Origin: Pelecanus crispus
Lineage: Eukaryota > Chordata > Aves > Pelecaniformes > Pelecanidae
NCBI RefSeq assembly: GCF_030463565.1
Contig: NC_134675.1
Location: 18,559,862-18,623,861, forward strand
Reading direction: 5' to 3'
Length of the DNA stretch: 64,000 nt
This document shows positions 50,097 to 61,885 of this stretch, piece after piece. The notes beneath the pieces are model-generated. The model made no database searches, had not been told where the DNA came from, and saw only the letters and a list, made by a program, of their open reading frames with translations. Position 1 is the stretch's first letter. Each line of letters begins with the position of its first letter. Both the position numbers and the translations under genes were made by a program.

Positions 50097-50695
50097 TGTG
50101 GTGGGTTGACCCCAGCCAGCAGCAAAACACCCACCCAGACTCTCGCTCATTCCCCTCTCCTGTGGGATGGGTAGAAAACAGAAGGAAGTCAAGAAGACTC
50201 ATGGCCTGAGATAATAACAATTTAATAGGGAAAGCAAAAGCTGCATGCGCAAGCAAAGCAAATAGAGGAATTCATTCACTGCTTCCCTTCAGCAGGCAGA
50301 TGTCCAGCCGCTTCCTGGAAAGCAGGGCCTCAGTACGTGTAACAAGTGCTTGGGAAGACAAACACCATAACCACAAATGTCCCCCCTTCCTCCTCCTTTC
50401 CCTGAGCTTTTACGGCTGAGCATGACATCATATGGTATGGAATAGCTCTTTGGTCAGTTTGGGTCAGCTGTCCCAGCTGTGTTCCCTCCCAACCTCTTGC
50501 CCACCCCCAGTCTACTTGCTGGGGACGGGGGGGGGGGGAGAAAAAGAGAGAAAACCTTGATGCTGTGCAAGCACTGCTCAGCAATAGCCAAATCGCTGCT
50601 GTGTTATCAACACTGTTTTAGCCACAAATGGAAAGCATAGCACCATACAGGCTGCTACGAAGAAAGTTAACTCCATCCCATACAGAGCCAGTACA
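50097..50695 (-). mobile_element. LTR-B copy 3 (solo LTR)
   Basis: From TGTGGTGGGTTGACC to CCAGTACA, with flanks AACAG and AAAAG (5-bp duplication, one mismatch). Includes 'gcatgacatcatatggtatgg' and a G13 run near 50527. Confidence 0.78.
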
Positions 50696-50725
50696 AAAAG
50701 CTTCTTTCCTATATTACTAATTACT

Positions 50726-51925
50726 AATCTAGTGGCCTTCTACGATGGAGTGACTGCATCAGTGGACAAGGGAAGAGCTACGGATGTCATCGACCTGGAC
50801 TTCTGTAAGGCCTTTGACGCTGTCCCCCACAACAGTCTTGCTGCTAAATTGGAGAGATCCATATCTCTTTGACGGATGGCCTGTTACATGGATAAGGAAT
50901 TGGCTGGATAGCCGTGTCCAAAGAGTTACAGTCAATGGCTCAATGTCCAAGTGGAAACCAGTAATGAGTGGTGTCCCTCAAGGGTCCGTACTGGGACCAA
51001 TACTGCTTAATATCTTCATTAATAGATAGTGGGATTGAGTGCACCCTCAGCAACTTTGCAGACGTCACCAAGCTGAGTGATGCAGTTGATAAACTAGAGG
51101 GAAGAGATGCCATCCAGAGGGACCTTGAGAGGCTTGAGGAATGGACTCATGCGAACCTCATGAAGTTCAGCAAGGCCAAGTGCAAGGTCCTGCACCTGGG
51201 CCAGGGCAATCCCCAGTATCAGTACAGGCTGGGGGATGAAGGGATTGAGAGCAGCCCTGCGGAGAAGGACTTGGGGGTACTGGTGGATGAAAAGCTGGAC
51301 GTGAGCTGGCAACGTGCGCTTGCAGCCCAGAAAGCCAATCGTATCCTGGGCTGCATCAAAAGAAGCGTGGCCAGCAGGTCGAGGGAGGTGATTCTGCCCC
51401 TCTACTCTGCTCTGGTGAGACCCCACCTGGAGTACTGCGTCCAGCTCTGGGGCCCTCAGCACAAGAAGGACATGGACCTGTTGGAGCGGGTCCCGAGGAG
51501 GGCCACAAAAACGGTCAGAGGGCTGGAGCACCTCTCCTACGAGGACAGGCTGAGAGAGTTGGGGTTGTTCAGCCTGGAGAAGAGAAGGCTCCAGGGAGAC
51601 CTTATTGCGGCCTTTCAATGTATAAAGGGGGCTTATAAGAAAGATGGAGAGAGATTTTTTTTTTTACCAAGGCCTGTAGTGACAGGACAGGGGGCAACGT
51701 TTTTAAACTGAGAAAGGGTAGATTTAGATTCGACACAAGGAAGACATTTTTTTATGATGAGGGTGGTGAGACACTGGAACAGGTTGCCCAGAGGAGTTCT
51801 GGATGTCCCATCATTGGAAGTGTTCAAAGTCAGGTTGGACACGGCTTTGAGCAACCTGATCCTGTGAAAGATGTCCCTGCCCACTAGATGGTCTTTGAAG
51901 GTCCCTTCCAACCCAAACCATTGTA
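50726..51925 (+). mobile_element. CR1 fragment (CR1-f), plus strand
   Basis: Encodes the reverse-transcriptase C-terminal half in two frames (50784-51029: [11 protein letters not shown]; 50968-51711: [28 protein letters not shown]). Catalytic FADD reads FADV, another lost Asp. The 3' end is at 'ggtcccttccaacccaaacca'. It is nearly identical, inverted, to CR1-d over 36467-37135. Confidence 0.88.
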
Positions 51926-51934
51926 TGTATCCGA

Positions 51935-53004
51935 GCCCAGAGAGTAGTTGTAAATGGAGCTAAGTCCAGTTGGCAGCCGGTCACGAGCGGTGTTCCCCAG
52001 GGCTCAGTTTTGGGGCCAGCCTTGTTCAATATCTTTATCGATGATCTGGATGAGGGGATTGAGTGTACCCTCAGTAAGTTTGCAGACGACACCAAACTGG
52101 GTGGGAGTGTTGATCTGCTGGAGGGTAGGATGGCCCTGCAGAGGGACCTGGACAGGCTGGACCGATGGGCCGAGGCCAACTGTATGAGGTTAAACAAGGC
52201 CAAGTGCCGGGTCCTGCACTTCGGGCACAACAACCCCATGCAACGCTACAGGCTTGGGGAAGAGTGGCTGGAAAGCTGTCTGGCCGAAAAGGACCTGGGG
52301 GTGTTGGTAGGCAGCCAGCTGAACATGAGCCAGCAGTGTGCCCAGGTGGCCAAGAAGGCCAACAGCATCCTGGCTTGTATCAGGAATAGTGTGGCCAGCA
52401 GGAGCAGGGAGGTGATTGTTCCCCTGTACTCGGCGCTGGTGAGGCCGCACCTGGAATACTGTGTCCAGTTTTGGGCCCCTCAATACAAGAAAGACATTGA
52501 GGTGCTGGAGCATGTTCAGAAAAGGGCAACAAGACTGGTGAAGGGTCTGGAGTACAGGCCTTATGAGGAGCGGGTGAGGGAACTGGGGTTGTTTAGGCTG
52601 GAGAAGAGGAGGCTGAGGGGAGACCTTATCGCTCTCTACAACTACCTGAAAGGAGGTTCTAGTGAGGTGGGTGTTGGTCTCTTCTCCCATGTAGTTAGTG
52701 ATAGGACGAGAGGAAATGGGCTTAAGCTGCGCCAGGGGATGTTTAGGTTGGAAATTAGGAAAAATTTCTTTATGGAAAGGGTGGTCAAGAATTGGAACAG
52801 GCTGCCCAGAGAGGTGGTGGAGTCACCATCCCTGGAAGTGTTCAAAAACCGAGTAGATGTGGCACTTCGGGACATGTTTTAGTCTAGTCTACCCTTGATT
52901 GGCTTAGAGTAGACTTGGTAGTGTAGGTTAATGGTTGGACTGGATGATCTTAAAGGTCTTTTCCAACCTAAACAATTCTATGATTCTATGATTCTATGAT
53001 TCTA
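51935..53004 (+). mobile_element. CR1 3' half (CR1-g), plus strand, with ATTCTATG tail
   Basis: A 290-codon open frame (52010-52882) from '[15 protein letters not shown]' with an intact FADDTKLGG, through the C-terminal domain, to a natural stop. The tail repeats 'attctatg' four times at about 52974-53004. 5'-truncated and joined directly to CR1-f. Same young subfamily as the copies at 21206 and 54334. Confidence 0.92.
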
Positions 53005-53499
53005 ATTCTTAAACCACTATTCTCTTTCCAAAGTCTTCTGTATGATATATTCTGAACACCTAACACAACTTGAATAAAAAACATCTAGTTGTAATATGTT
53101 TGTCCTTACAGCAAATCTTGGGACTGCCTATGTGAAGACTGAAAAATATTTGTATTATTATAGGTTGACTTAAAAACAACATGGTAATACTGGAATATTA
53201 TTTATGCTCAAAGATTCTGATATTATAAAAAATAAGATCTTTTTAAAGCATAATAAGAACATAGAGAACACCCACAGAATTTAAATTCACGGGCAGAAAG
53301 AAGTCATGAAGCATGCACATCATACCAGTGCAGGTTGAGAAATTAAAGGGATGGTTGGTGAATATTTCTAGCTCTGATGTCAATAGAACTTTTAAATTTC
53401 TTGTGCCTCATGAGAAGGAATATGAAGTACATCAAGCAAGAGTCAACGGAGGACTATTTCCTTATCAAAGTTTTCATAGAACCACAGATTGTGTTAGGG
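53005..53499. other. Unassigned AT-rich sequence
   Basis: No repeat or coding signature recognised. It may be native sequence downstream of APBA1. Confidence 0.45.
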
Positions 53500-54333
53500 G
53501 CAGACCAAATCTGGTATCCCAATAGAGGTGAGGCTGCTGCAGCTCCAGGTCCAACCAATAGAGACGCTGAGCATGTATTCCCAGTAGACACACAAATACA
53601 CATATACAATACATACACACACACAAATACATACACACACATATATATGTCAGTCTCACAGATAAACACAGACATACTCAGCACTCACACAAACACAAAA
53701 AGCACCAATGGCCTCTTCCTGTTCCCCTCTCTAGTAGTCCAATATGAAGGTCCACTAGTGGGAATATATATATACATATTTACAATGTGGATCCCTCCAG
53801 TAGCTGGGCTCACACACTCAGTCTGCCCAGTAGCTGCCCCTGGATCCCAGTCTCCCCAGTTGCTGGCACCTGGCCATACAAGCTCCCAAGGCTGCAGTCC
53901 CACTCCAGTTGCTGGTACAGAAGCGCGCACACACACACACACATAGAGAGCTTTCTGGAAGTTGGCCAGGACACTCCTGGTCCCTCTGGTAGCCAGCTCC
54001 TCTTGTGGTCTTGCCCTTAGAGACACACACATGCCTGGCTCCCAGGCTATTTCACCTACTCACTAGCTAGTCTGGTTTCGCCAGCACTCGCACACCTGCT
54101 CTCACTGCAGCTGCTGGCACACAGGCCCTTCAACCTCTGGTTTGACTCCAGGTGCTGGCACTCAAACCCCCATACGCACACATGCACACAAAATAAAGAC
54201 CCCTCCCTCACCCAGGAAAAGACTTAGAAAGGAATTTAATGAGAAGATAGGAGAGGCTGAGCTGATCAGGTGCAGGGCACGGCCAGACAAGCATAGTGAC
54301 CAGCCAACTATTTACACTTGACTGGCCCTTTTT
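53500..54333. repeat. LTR-E copy 2, left part
   Basis: Minisatellite-like units 'ccccagttgctggcacctgg' and variants (53795-54160), CA-rich microsatellites (53580-53650, 53925-53942), then 'gaaaggaatttaatgagaagatagg' and 'gatcaggtgcagggc' as in LTR-E copy 1. Interrupted at 54333 by a full-length CR1. Confidence 0.6.
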
Positions 54334-54441
54334 CATAGAATCATAGAATCATTTAGGTTAGAAAAGACGCTTAAGATCATCCAGTCCAACCATTAACCTA
54401 CACTACCAAGTCCACACTATACCAATCAAGGGTAGACTAGA

Positions 54442-57231
54442 CTAAACCATGTCCCAGAGTGCCACGTCTACTCGGTTTTTGAACACTTCCAGGGATGGTG
54501 ACTCCACCACCTCTCTGGGCAGCCTGTTCCAATGCTTGACTACCCTTTCCGTGAAGAAATTTTTCCCAATATCCAATCTAAACCTCCCCTGGCGCAGCTT
54601 GAGCCCATTTCCTCTCGTCCTATCACTAACTACATGGGAGAAGAGACCAACACCCACCTCACTAGAACCTCCTTTCAGGTAGTTGTAGAGAGCGATAAGG
54701 TCTCCCCTCAGCCTCCTCTTCTCCAGACTAAACAACCCCAGTTCCCTCACCCGCTCCTCATAAGGCCTGTACTCCAGACCCTTCACCAGTCTTGTTGCCC
54801 TTTTCTGAACATGCTCCAGCACCTCAATGTCTTTCTTGTATTGAGGGGCCCAAAACTGGACACAGTATTCCAGGTGCGGCCTCACCAGCGCCGAGTACAG
54901 GGGCACAATCACCTCCCTGCTCCTGCTGGCCACACTATTCCTGATACAAGCCAGGATGCTGTTGGCCTTCTTGGCCACCTGGGCACACTGCTGGCTCATG
55001 TTCAGCTGGCTGCCTACCAACACCCCCAGGTCCTTTTCGGCCAGACAGCTTTCCAGCCACTCTTCCCCAAGCCTGTAGCGTTGCATGGGGTTGTTGTACC
55101 CGAAGTGCAGGACCCGGCACTCGGCCTTGTTGAACCTCATACAGTTGGCCTCGGCCCATCGGTCCAGTCTGTCCAGGTCCCTCTGCAGGGCCATCCTACC
55201 CTCCAGCAGATCGACACTCCCACCCCACTTGGTGTCGTCTGCAAACTTACTGAGGGTGCACTCAATCCCCTCATCTAGATCATTGATAAGGATATTAAAC
55301 AAGGCTGGCCCCAAAACAGAGCCCTGGGGAACACCGCTCGTGACCGGCCGCCAACTGGACTTAACTCCATTCACCACTACTCTCTGGGCTCTGCCACCCA
55401 ACCAGTTTTTTACCCAGCGAAGGGTACGCCCATCCAAGCCATGAGCTGCCAGCTTCCCAAGGAGAATATTATGGGAGCCGGTGTCAAAGGCTTTGCTGAA
55501 GTCCAGGTAGATGACATCCACAGCCTTTCCATCACCTACCAGGCGGGTCACCAGGTCATAGAAGGCGATCAGGTTGGTCAAGCAGGACCTGCCTTTCATG
55601 AACCCATGCTGGCTGGGCCTGATCCCCTGGTTGATCTGCACTTGCCTGTTGAGTTCACTCAATATGAACCTCTCCATAATCTTTCCCGGCACCGAGGTCA
55701 GGCTGACAGGCCTGTAGTTCCCCGGGTCCTCCTTCCGGCCCTTCTTGTAGATGGGCGTCACATTGGCAAGCCTCCAGTCATCAGGGACCTCCCCTGTTAA
55801 CCAGGACTGCTGATAGATGATGGAAAGTGGCTTGGCAAGCTCCTCTGCCAGCTCCCTCAGTACTCTCGGCTGGATCCCATCTGGCCCCATAGATTTGTGA
55901 GCGCCCAGGTGGCATAGCAGGTCATTAAGTGCTTCCTCCTGGACTATGAGGGCTCCATTCTGGTCCCCATCCCTATCCTCTAGCTCAGGGGCCTGAGTAC
56001 CCTGGGGATGACTGGACTGGCTGTTAAACACCGAGGCAAAGAAGGCTTTAAGTACCTCAGCCTTTTCCTTGTCCTCGGTGACAATGTTCCCCCCCACATC
56101 CAGCAAGGGATGGAGATCCTCCTTGGCTCTCCTTTTATTGCTGATGTACTTATAAAAGCATTTTTTTATTACCTTTTACAGCATTGGCCAGATTAACTTC
56201 TTGCTGGGCTTTTGCTTTTCTAATTTCCTCCCTGCATGACCTAACAAGATCCCTGTACTCCTCCTGAGTTGCCTGCCCCTTCTTCCAAAGGCGTTAGACT
56301 CTCCTTTTTTCCCCTGAGTCCCCGCAAAAGCTCCCTATTCAGCCAGGCCAGTCGTCTTCCCCGCCGGTTGGTCTTACGGCACACAGGGACAGCCCACTCC
56401 TGTGCCCTTAAGACTTCCTTCTTGAAGAAGGCCCAGCCTTCCTGGACCCCTTTGCCTTTCAGGACTGCCTCCCAAGGGACTTTCCCAAACAGCGTCCTGA
56501 ACAGGCCAAAGTCTGCCCTCTGGAAGTCCACGGCAACAGTTTTGCTGCCCCTCCGCTTGGCATCGCCAAGAATCGAGAACTCTATCATATCGTGGTCGCT
56601 AAGCGCAAGACGGCCTCCGACCACGACATCTCCCACAAGCCCTTCTCTGTTTGTAAACAGCAGGTCAAGCGAGGCACCTCCCCTGGTAGGCTCGCTTACC
56701 AGCTCTGTCAGGAAGTTATCCTCCACACACTCTAGGAACTTCCGAGACTGTTGCCTCTCTGCTGTGTTGTATTTCCAGCAGATGTTCGTCAAGTTGAAGT
56801 CCCCCATGAGAACAAGGGCTGGCGATTGCGAGACTGCTGCCAGCCGCTTGTAGAACGCCTCATCTATCTCTACATCCTGGTTGGGTGGTCTATAGCAGAC
56901 TCCCAACAGGACATCCGCCTTGCTGGCCTTCCCCCTCATCCTTACCCATAAGCACTCGACCTTATCATCACCACTGTCGAGCTCTATACAGTCTATAGCC
57001 ATCCAGTGCAGCACTCCAGTCATGAGAGTCGTCCCACCACGTTTCTGTGATGGCTACTATGTCATAGCTATCCTGCTGCACAAGGGCTTCCAGCACCTCC
57101 TCTTTGTTGCCCATGCTACGTGCATTGGTGTACATGCACTTGAGCCGGGCTATCGATTTTGCCCCCAGCGTTGCCATGCCGCCCCTGGGCTCCTCACTAG
57201 CGGGCCCATTTATATCCCCTTCCCCCTTCAA
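54442..57231 (-). pseudogene. CR1-h ORF2: long open RT, damaged endonuclease
   Basis: RT: a single 554-codon frame 56106-54442 ([64 protein letters not shown]) to the natural end. Endonuclease: 57231-56968 (ARSMGNKEEVLEAL, ITETWWDDSHDW) and 57023-56241 (YRPPNQDVEIDEAF, LALSDHDMIEF). Near 56990 about 90 bases with the 'RRGGGVALYVRE' segment, present in CR1-b, are missing, which shifts the frame. Another frame break lies at about 56170-56300 between the domains. The RT has intact catalytic Asp residues. Confidence 0.9.
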
Positions 57232-57233
57232 AC

Positions 57234-58361
57234 CTAGTTTAAAGCCCTCCCAATGAGTCCTGCCAACTCATGGGCGAGAATCCTTTTCCCCTTTGGAGAC
57301 AGCTGATCTCCATCAGCCGCCAGCAGGCCCGGTGCCATGTAAACCTCCCCATGATCGAAAAAACCAAAATTCCACTGATGGCACCAGCCTCTGAGCCACC
57401 TGTTAATCAGGTGAGTTTTCCCATTCCTTTCGGCATTCTTCGCTGCCATTGACGGGACTGAGGAAAACGCTACCTGTGCTCCCGATCCTGCGACCAATCG
57501 CCCCAGTGCCCTGAAGTCCCTCTTCATTGCTTTAGGACTTCTCTCTGTAATCTCATCACTGCCATCCTGTACAACCAGCAACGGGTAATAATCGGAGGGC
57601 CTTACGAGGTCGGGGAGTTTCCTAGTAATGTCCCTAACCCAGGCCCCAGGGAGGCAGCAGACTTCCCTGTGAGATGGGTCCGGACGGCAGATTGGGCCCT
57701 CAGTTCCCCGCAGGAGGGAATCACCCACCACAATTACCCTCTTTTTTTTCTTAACGGGGGCAGTCGTAATCCGTGGGGTTGACTGACTGGCCCTCGGCAA
57801 CCCCCTGGCTGGACCTTCGCCTTCACCTCCCTCCCTGCTTGCCTGGCCCTCAACTTCCAGAGCCCCATATCTGTTATGTAAGGGCAACTGGGAAGGTGAG
57901 GGAGGCCGGGAGGGGATTCGCCTGCCTCCCCGGGCAGGGACCTGTTTCCATTTCCCCCCGTCTCTTGGATCCCCTCCTTCTTCTTGCCGGCAAGAGGGTA
58001 GGGGATCCTCTGCTCCTTGTGGGGCCTCTGCCTGCTGCCTTGGCCCCAGAGATGGCAGGGTACGGCTCCACCAGTCTATTTCCCTCTCACACTCCCTGAT
58101 ACTCCTCAGCCTTTCCACCTCCTCCTTCAGCTCTGCCACCAGGCTGAGGAGATCATCTACCTGGTCACAGCAAAGACATTTGCCGTCTCCGCTGCCCTCC
58201 GGTACAAGCGACAGGCTCAGGCACTCCCTGCAGCCAGCGACCTGGACGGCTGCATGTTTGTGCGGGAGCTCTGTCTGGGTCACCACGTTCCTTCTGGCAG
58301 AGACTTTCGGGCAGGTGGTAACCGTAGCTGCCAGGTATTCTCCTGGGAGGACAATGACCAC
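57234..58361 (-). CDS. CR1-h ORF1, intact (coiled coil plus SGNH-type esterase domain)
   Basis: An uninterrupted frame of up to 375 codons ending 'LIGRALN' and TAG at 57234-57236, just before ORF2. Order: Cys-rich segment (CRECLSL, CLCCDQVDD; about residues 50-80), leucine-rich coiled coil (LVAELKEEVERLRSI), an acidic and proline-rich linker, basic KKKKR, then the esterase domain with the 'VVGDSLLRG' Ser nucleophile block and 'GFFDHGEVYMA'. CR1 ORF1 esterase domains are established; the role in retrotransposition is not settled. The exact start is uncertain because the 5' limit of this frame may not be an ATG. Confidence 0.85.
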   Translation of the reverse strand: MVIVLPGEYLAATVTTCPKVSARRNVVTQTELPHKHAAVQVAGCRECLSLSLVPEGSGDGKCLCCDQVDDLLSLVAELKEEVERLRSIRECEREIDWWSRTLPSLGPRQQAEAPQGAEDPLPSCRQEEGGDPRDGGKWKQVPARGGRRIPSRPPSPSQLPLHNRYGALEVEGQASREGGEGEGPARGLPRASQSTPRITTAPVKKKKRVIVVGDSLLRGTEGPICRPDPSHREVCCLPGAWVRDITRKLPDLVRPSDYYPLLVVQDGSDEITERSPKAMKRDFRALGRLVAGSGAQVAFSSVPSMAAKNAERNGKTHLINRWLRGWCHQWNFGFFDHGEVYMAPGLLAADGDQLSPKGKRILAHELAGLIGRALN

Positions 58362-58702
58362 TGCCTGAGTTTCCCTTTGGAACTAGGAGTGGGGACACTT
58401 GGCCTTCCCCGCACAAACTGCCACACCATGCCCTGCTTGCCCGTCCTGGTCGCCACGCTCCTGGTCACTCGCGCTCCCTGGGGGTTGCTTTTATAGGTGG
58501 GGGGTTTAGGCCGCCGTCACTCCTGGCCCTGCCCACGCTGCGTCACAGCTGCTGCACATCAGCAGCTCGCCCTTTCCCGCTCTTCCCCGCTCTAGGCTGG
58601 GGGGCTGGGCTGCCCGCTCTCGCCCTGCGCTTTTTGCCGCCTCAGCAAGGGTGCCCCGGCACGAGCGTCCACTCCGGAACCCTTCGCCTCGGTGACTGGT
58701 GA

Positions 58703-59572
58703 TTTTTATCCCCTTACCCCTCTATTTTCCCACACTTGTTTTCCCTAAACCTACTTGATCCCACTGTTTCCCTGCCTTTGGTGGTTCCTCTAAACATCCC
58801 ATAATAAGTCCTGTGTGACCCCAAGATGCTTTTCCCCTGCATTCCATAATGCGTCCCAACCCCTAGGCAGCAACCACCCTTGGTCTGAAAGGTTATCTGG
58901 AGAGCTGCTCCTGATGACTCATGGTGATGGGTTTCATACCTGGAGACTGGGGCTGAGGCTCTCTTGGAAGAGCCCTAGGAAAGACCTGGACAGGGGGTCC
59001 CTTCCTCTGAGTCTGTAATTTGGATTCCCCTGCCTGCCTTAGTGCCTCTGCGCTCCTCTGGTATTGTGGAGATGGGCCTTTGATGGGCTGATAGCTCCTG
59101 TGATGGGCCTGGGAGTAGCTGGGGCAGGGTATTATTTGGGTTCCACCACCTGCCATTGCCTCTCTGGTCCTTTGTGTGTGTGCAGATGAGCTTTTGGTCA
59201 TACAACAGTAAGGAGTACTTTAAATTTGCAAAGCTAAATATATACACCATAGATGCTCTAGAGGAAATATTGAACTTGGAGCTTCATGCACTGATTCACT
59301 AATCATAGACTGAAATATAAGCAGTATCAACATGGGAATGGGGAGGGACAGTATACATACTTGTTCAAGGAAGGGGATAACTCCGATTACACACACCTCC
59401 ACCCACACATACCCCGTGGAACAGCTGTTGTTGCCACACTTTTTATATGGGTGTCTGTCAAAGCATGACTGTGGTTACAGAATCATAGCCAATGAAGAAA
59501 CAGCAAAGATTCTAAAAACATGTTAGCAAACATATACAAATATACAAATACAAACATATACATATATCCCAT
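58703..59572. repeat. LTR-E copy 2, right part, and unassigned sequence
   Basis: 58703-58860 resumes LTR-E after the CR1. 58900-59210 contains two diverged units around 'tttgg(a/g)ttcc...cctgcc...tgcctct' (59030 and 59138). The rest to 59572 has AT-rich simple sequence (59520-59565) and no gene. Confidence 0.45.
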
Positions 59573-61885
59573 TCGGGCCCATAGACTTGAGTGTGTGTCT
59601 AAGTGGTGTAGCAGGTCGCTAACCATTTCCCCTTGGATTATGGGGGCTTCATTCTGCTCCCCGTCCCTGTCTTCCAGCTCAGGGGGATGGGTACCCCGAG
59701 AACAACTGGTCTTACTATTAAAGACTGAGGCAAAGAAGGCATTAAGTACCTCAGCCTTTTCCTCAGCCTTTGTCACTATGTTTCCCCCCGCATCCAATAA
59801 AGGATGGAGATTCTCCTTAGCCCTCCTTTTGGTATGAATGTATTTATAGAAACATTTTTTATTGTCTTTTACAGCAGTGGCCAGATGAAGTTCTAGTTGG
59901 GCTTTGGCCCTTCTAATTTTCTCCCTGCATAACCTCACGACATCCTTGTAGTCCTCCTGAGTTGCCTGCCCCCTTCTTCCAAAGGTCATAAACTCTCCTT
60001 TTTATTCCTGAGTTCCAGCCAAAGCTCTCTGTTCAGCCAGGCTGGTCTTCTTCCCTGCCGGCTCGTCTTTCAGCACGTGGGGAGGGCCTGCTCCTGTGCC
60101 TTTAAGATTTCCTTCTTGAAGAATGTCCACCCTTCCTGGACTCCTTTGCCCTTCAGGACTGCCTCCCAAGGGACTCTGTCAAACAGTCTCCTAAACAGGC
60201 CAAAGTCTGCCCTCTGGAAGTCCAAGGTAGCCGTGCTGCTGACTCCCCTCCTTACTTCTCCGAGAATCAAAAACTCTTATGATTTCATGATCACTATGCC
60301 CAAGACGACCTCCAACCATCACATCACCCACAAGTCCTTCTCTGTTTGTAAACAACGGGTTTGTTGTGAGCCTAGTTGGCTCACTCACCAGCTGTATCAG
60401 GAAGTTATCTTCCACACACTCCAGGAACCTCCTAGACTGTTTCCTCTCCACTGTATTGTATTTCCAGTAGATATCTGGTAAGTTGAAGTCCCCCATGAGA
60501 AAAAGGGCTAGTGATCGTGCGCTGTGGTTTAACCTGGCAGGCAGCTAAACACCACACAGCTCTTCGCTCACTCTCCCCACCCCCAGTGGGATAGGGGAGA
60601 GAACTGGGAAAAAAAAGTAAAATTCGTGGGTTGAGATAAAGACAGTTTAATAGGACAGAAAAAGAAGGGATAATAATAATATTATACAAAATACATGACG
60701 CACAATGCAATTGCTCACCACCCACTGACCAATGCCCAGCCAGTTCCCAAGCAGCAATCACAGCCTCCTGGCCAACTCCCCCCCAGCTTATATACTGAGC
60801 ATGACATCATATGGTATGGAATAGCCCTTTGGCCAGTTTGGATCAGCTGTCCTGCCTATGCTCCCTCCCAGCTTCTTGTGCACCTGGCAGAGCATGGGAA
60901 GCTGAAAAGTCCTTGACTAGCATAAGCAGTACTTAGCAACAACTAAAACATCACTGTGTTATCAACATTCTTCTCATACTAAATCCAAAACACAGCACTA
61001 TGCCAGCTACTAGGAAGAAAATTAACTCTATCCCAGCCGAAACCAGGACATCGTGAGACTTCTCCCCACTGCTTATAGAATATTTCGTCTGCCTCTTCAT
61101 CCTGGTTGGGTGGTCTATAACAGAGTCCCACCATGATATCTGAATTGTTGTCCTTCCCCCTGATTCTTACCCATAAACACTCAACCCTTTCATCACCATC
61201 ATCAAGCTCCAGACAGTCAAAACACTCCCTAACATACAGAGCCACCCCACCCCCTCTCCTTCCTTGCCTATCCCTTCTGAAGAATTAATAGCCATCCATT
61301 GCAGCACTCCAGTTGTGTGAGTCATCCCACCATGTTTCTGTGATTGCAACTATATCATAGTTTTCCAGCTGTACAGTGGCTTCCAACTCCTGCTGTTTGT
61401 TGCCCATGCTTCATGCATTGGTGTAGATGTACTTCAGTTGGGCTATTAATCCTGCTGCCTTTTTGCGGGGAGAAGCCCTAATTCCTATGCGACCATTCTC
61501 AGGTGCTTCCGTGTTTTCTAACACATCCCTATCCCTTGCATCTTTGTTGCCTCATGGTTCTCCATCCCCTACCTCCACTGAGATAACAGACCAAGGGACC
61601 TCGCTAGCACACCACCCCTCAAACATTGGCATGCCACCCCCAGGCTTATCTCTAGCAAGCCTGGTTTTATCCCTTTCCCCCTTCAAATTTAGTTTAAAGC
61701 TCTTTCAATGAGTCCTGCTAACTCCTGTGCAAAGATCCTTTTCCCCCTTTGAGACAGGTGTACCCCATCTGTTGCCAGCAGGCCTGGTGTTGTGTAGACC
61801 TACCTATCAAAAAACCCCAAATTCTGCTGGTGACACTAGTCTTGGAGCCAGGTATTGATCTGCTGGGTCTTCCTGTTTCCTCCCA
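59573..61885 (-). mobile_element. Older CR1 (CR1-i), 3'-truncated, split by a solo LTR
   Basis: Minus strand, 61885-61056 and 60514-59573. ORF1 end: 61880-61700 ('agctctttcaatgagtcc', plus-strand view). Endonuclease: 61380-60070 in several frames (ITETWWDDSHNW-like, YRPPNQDEEADEI, GDFNLPDIYWKYN). Start of the RT-linker: 59989-59580. The RT itself is missing because the element breaks at 59573. It carries many more lesions than CR1-b and CR1-h. Confidence 0.85.
60515..61055 (-). mobile_element. Solo LTR-A2 with perfect 5-bp target duplication
   Basis: LTR body 60520-61050 (…TGTGGTTTAACC to AAACCAGGACA) flanked by TCGTG at 60515-60519 and 61051-61055. Removing one copy restores continuous CR1 sequence (gctagtgatcgtgagact). 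The promoter-type 'TGACATCA' variant is at 60803-60810. Confidence 0.9.

Larger units (their letters stand above)
54334..58702 (-). mobile_element. Full-length CR1 LINE (CR1-h), about 4.37 kb
   Basis: Minus strand, from a GC-rich 5' UTR (58702-58362) through ORF1 and ORF2 to the tail at 54334. It splits LTR-E: bases left of 54334 ('ggcccttttt') and right of 58702 ('tttttatcccc') are adjacent in LTR-E copy 1. A T5 duplication (54329-54333, 58703-58707) flanks it. Being full length is rare for CR1 and marks a recent, complete insertion. Confidence 0.92.

Noticed and set aside
53377..53946. A 189-codon plus-strand open frame with His/Thr-rich repeats
   Set aside because: Translation of CA microsatellites and LTR-E minisatellite; no domain.
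57234..58361. Esterase-like protein as a captured or bacterial gene
   Set aside because: Esterase domains are an established part of CR1 ORF1, and the frame sits directly before CR1 ORF2.
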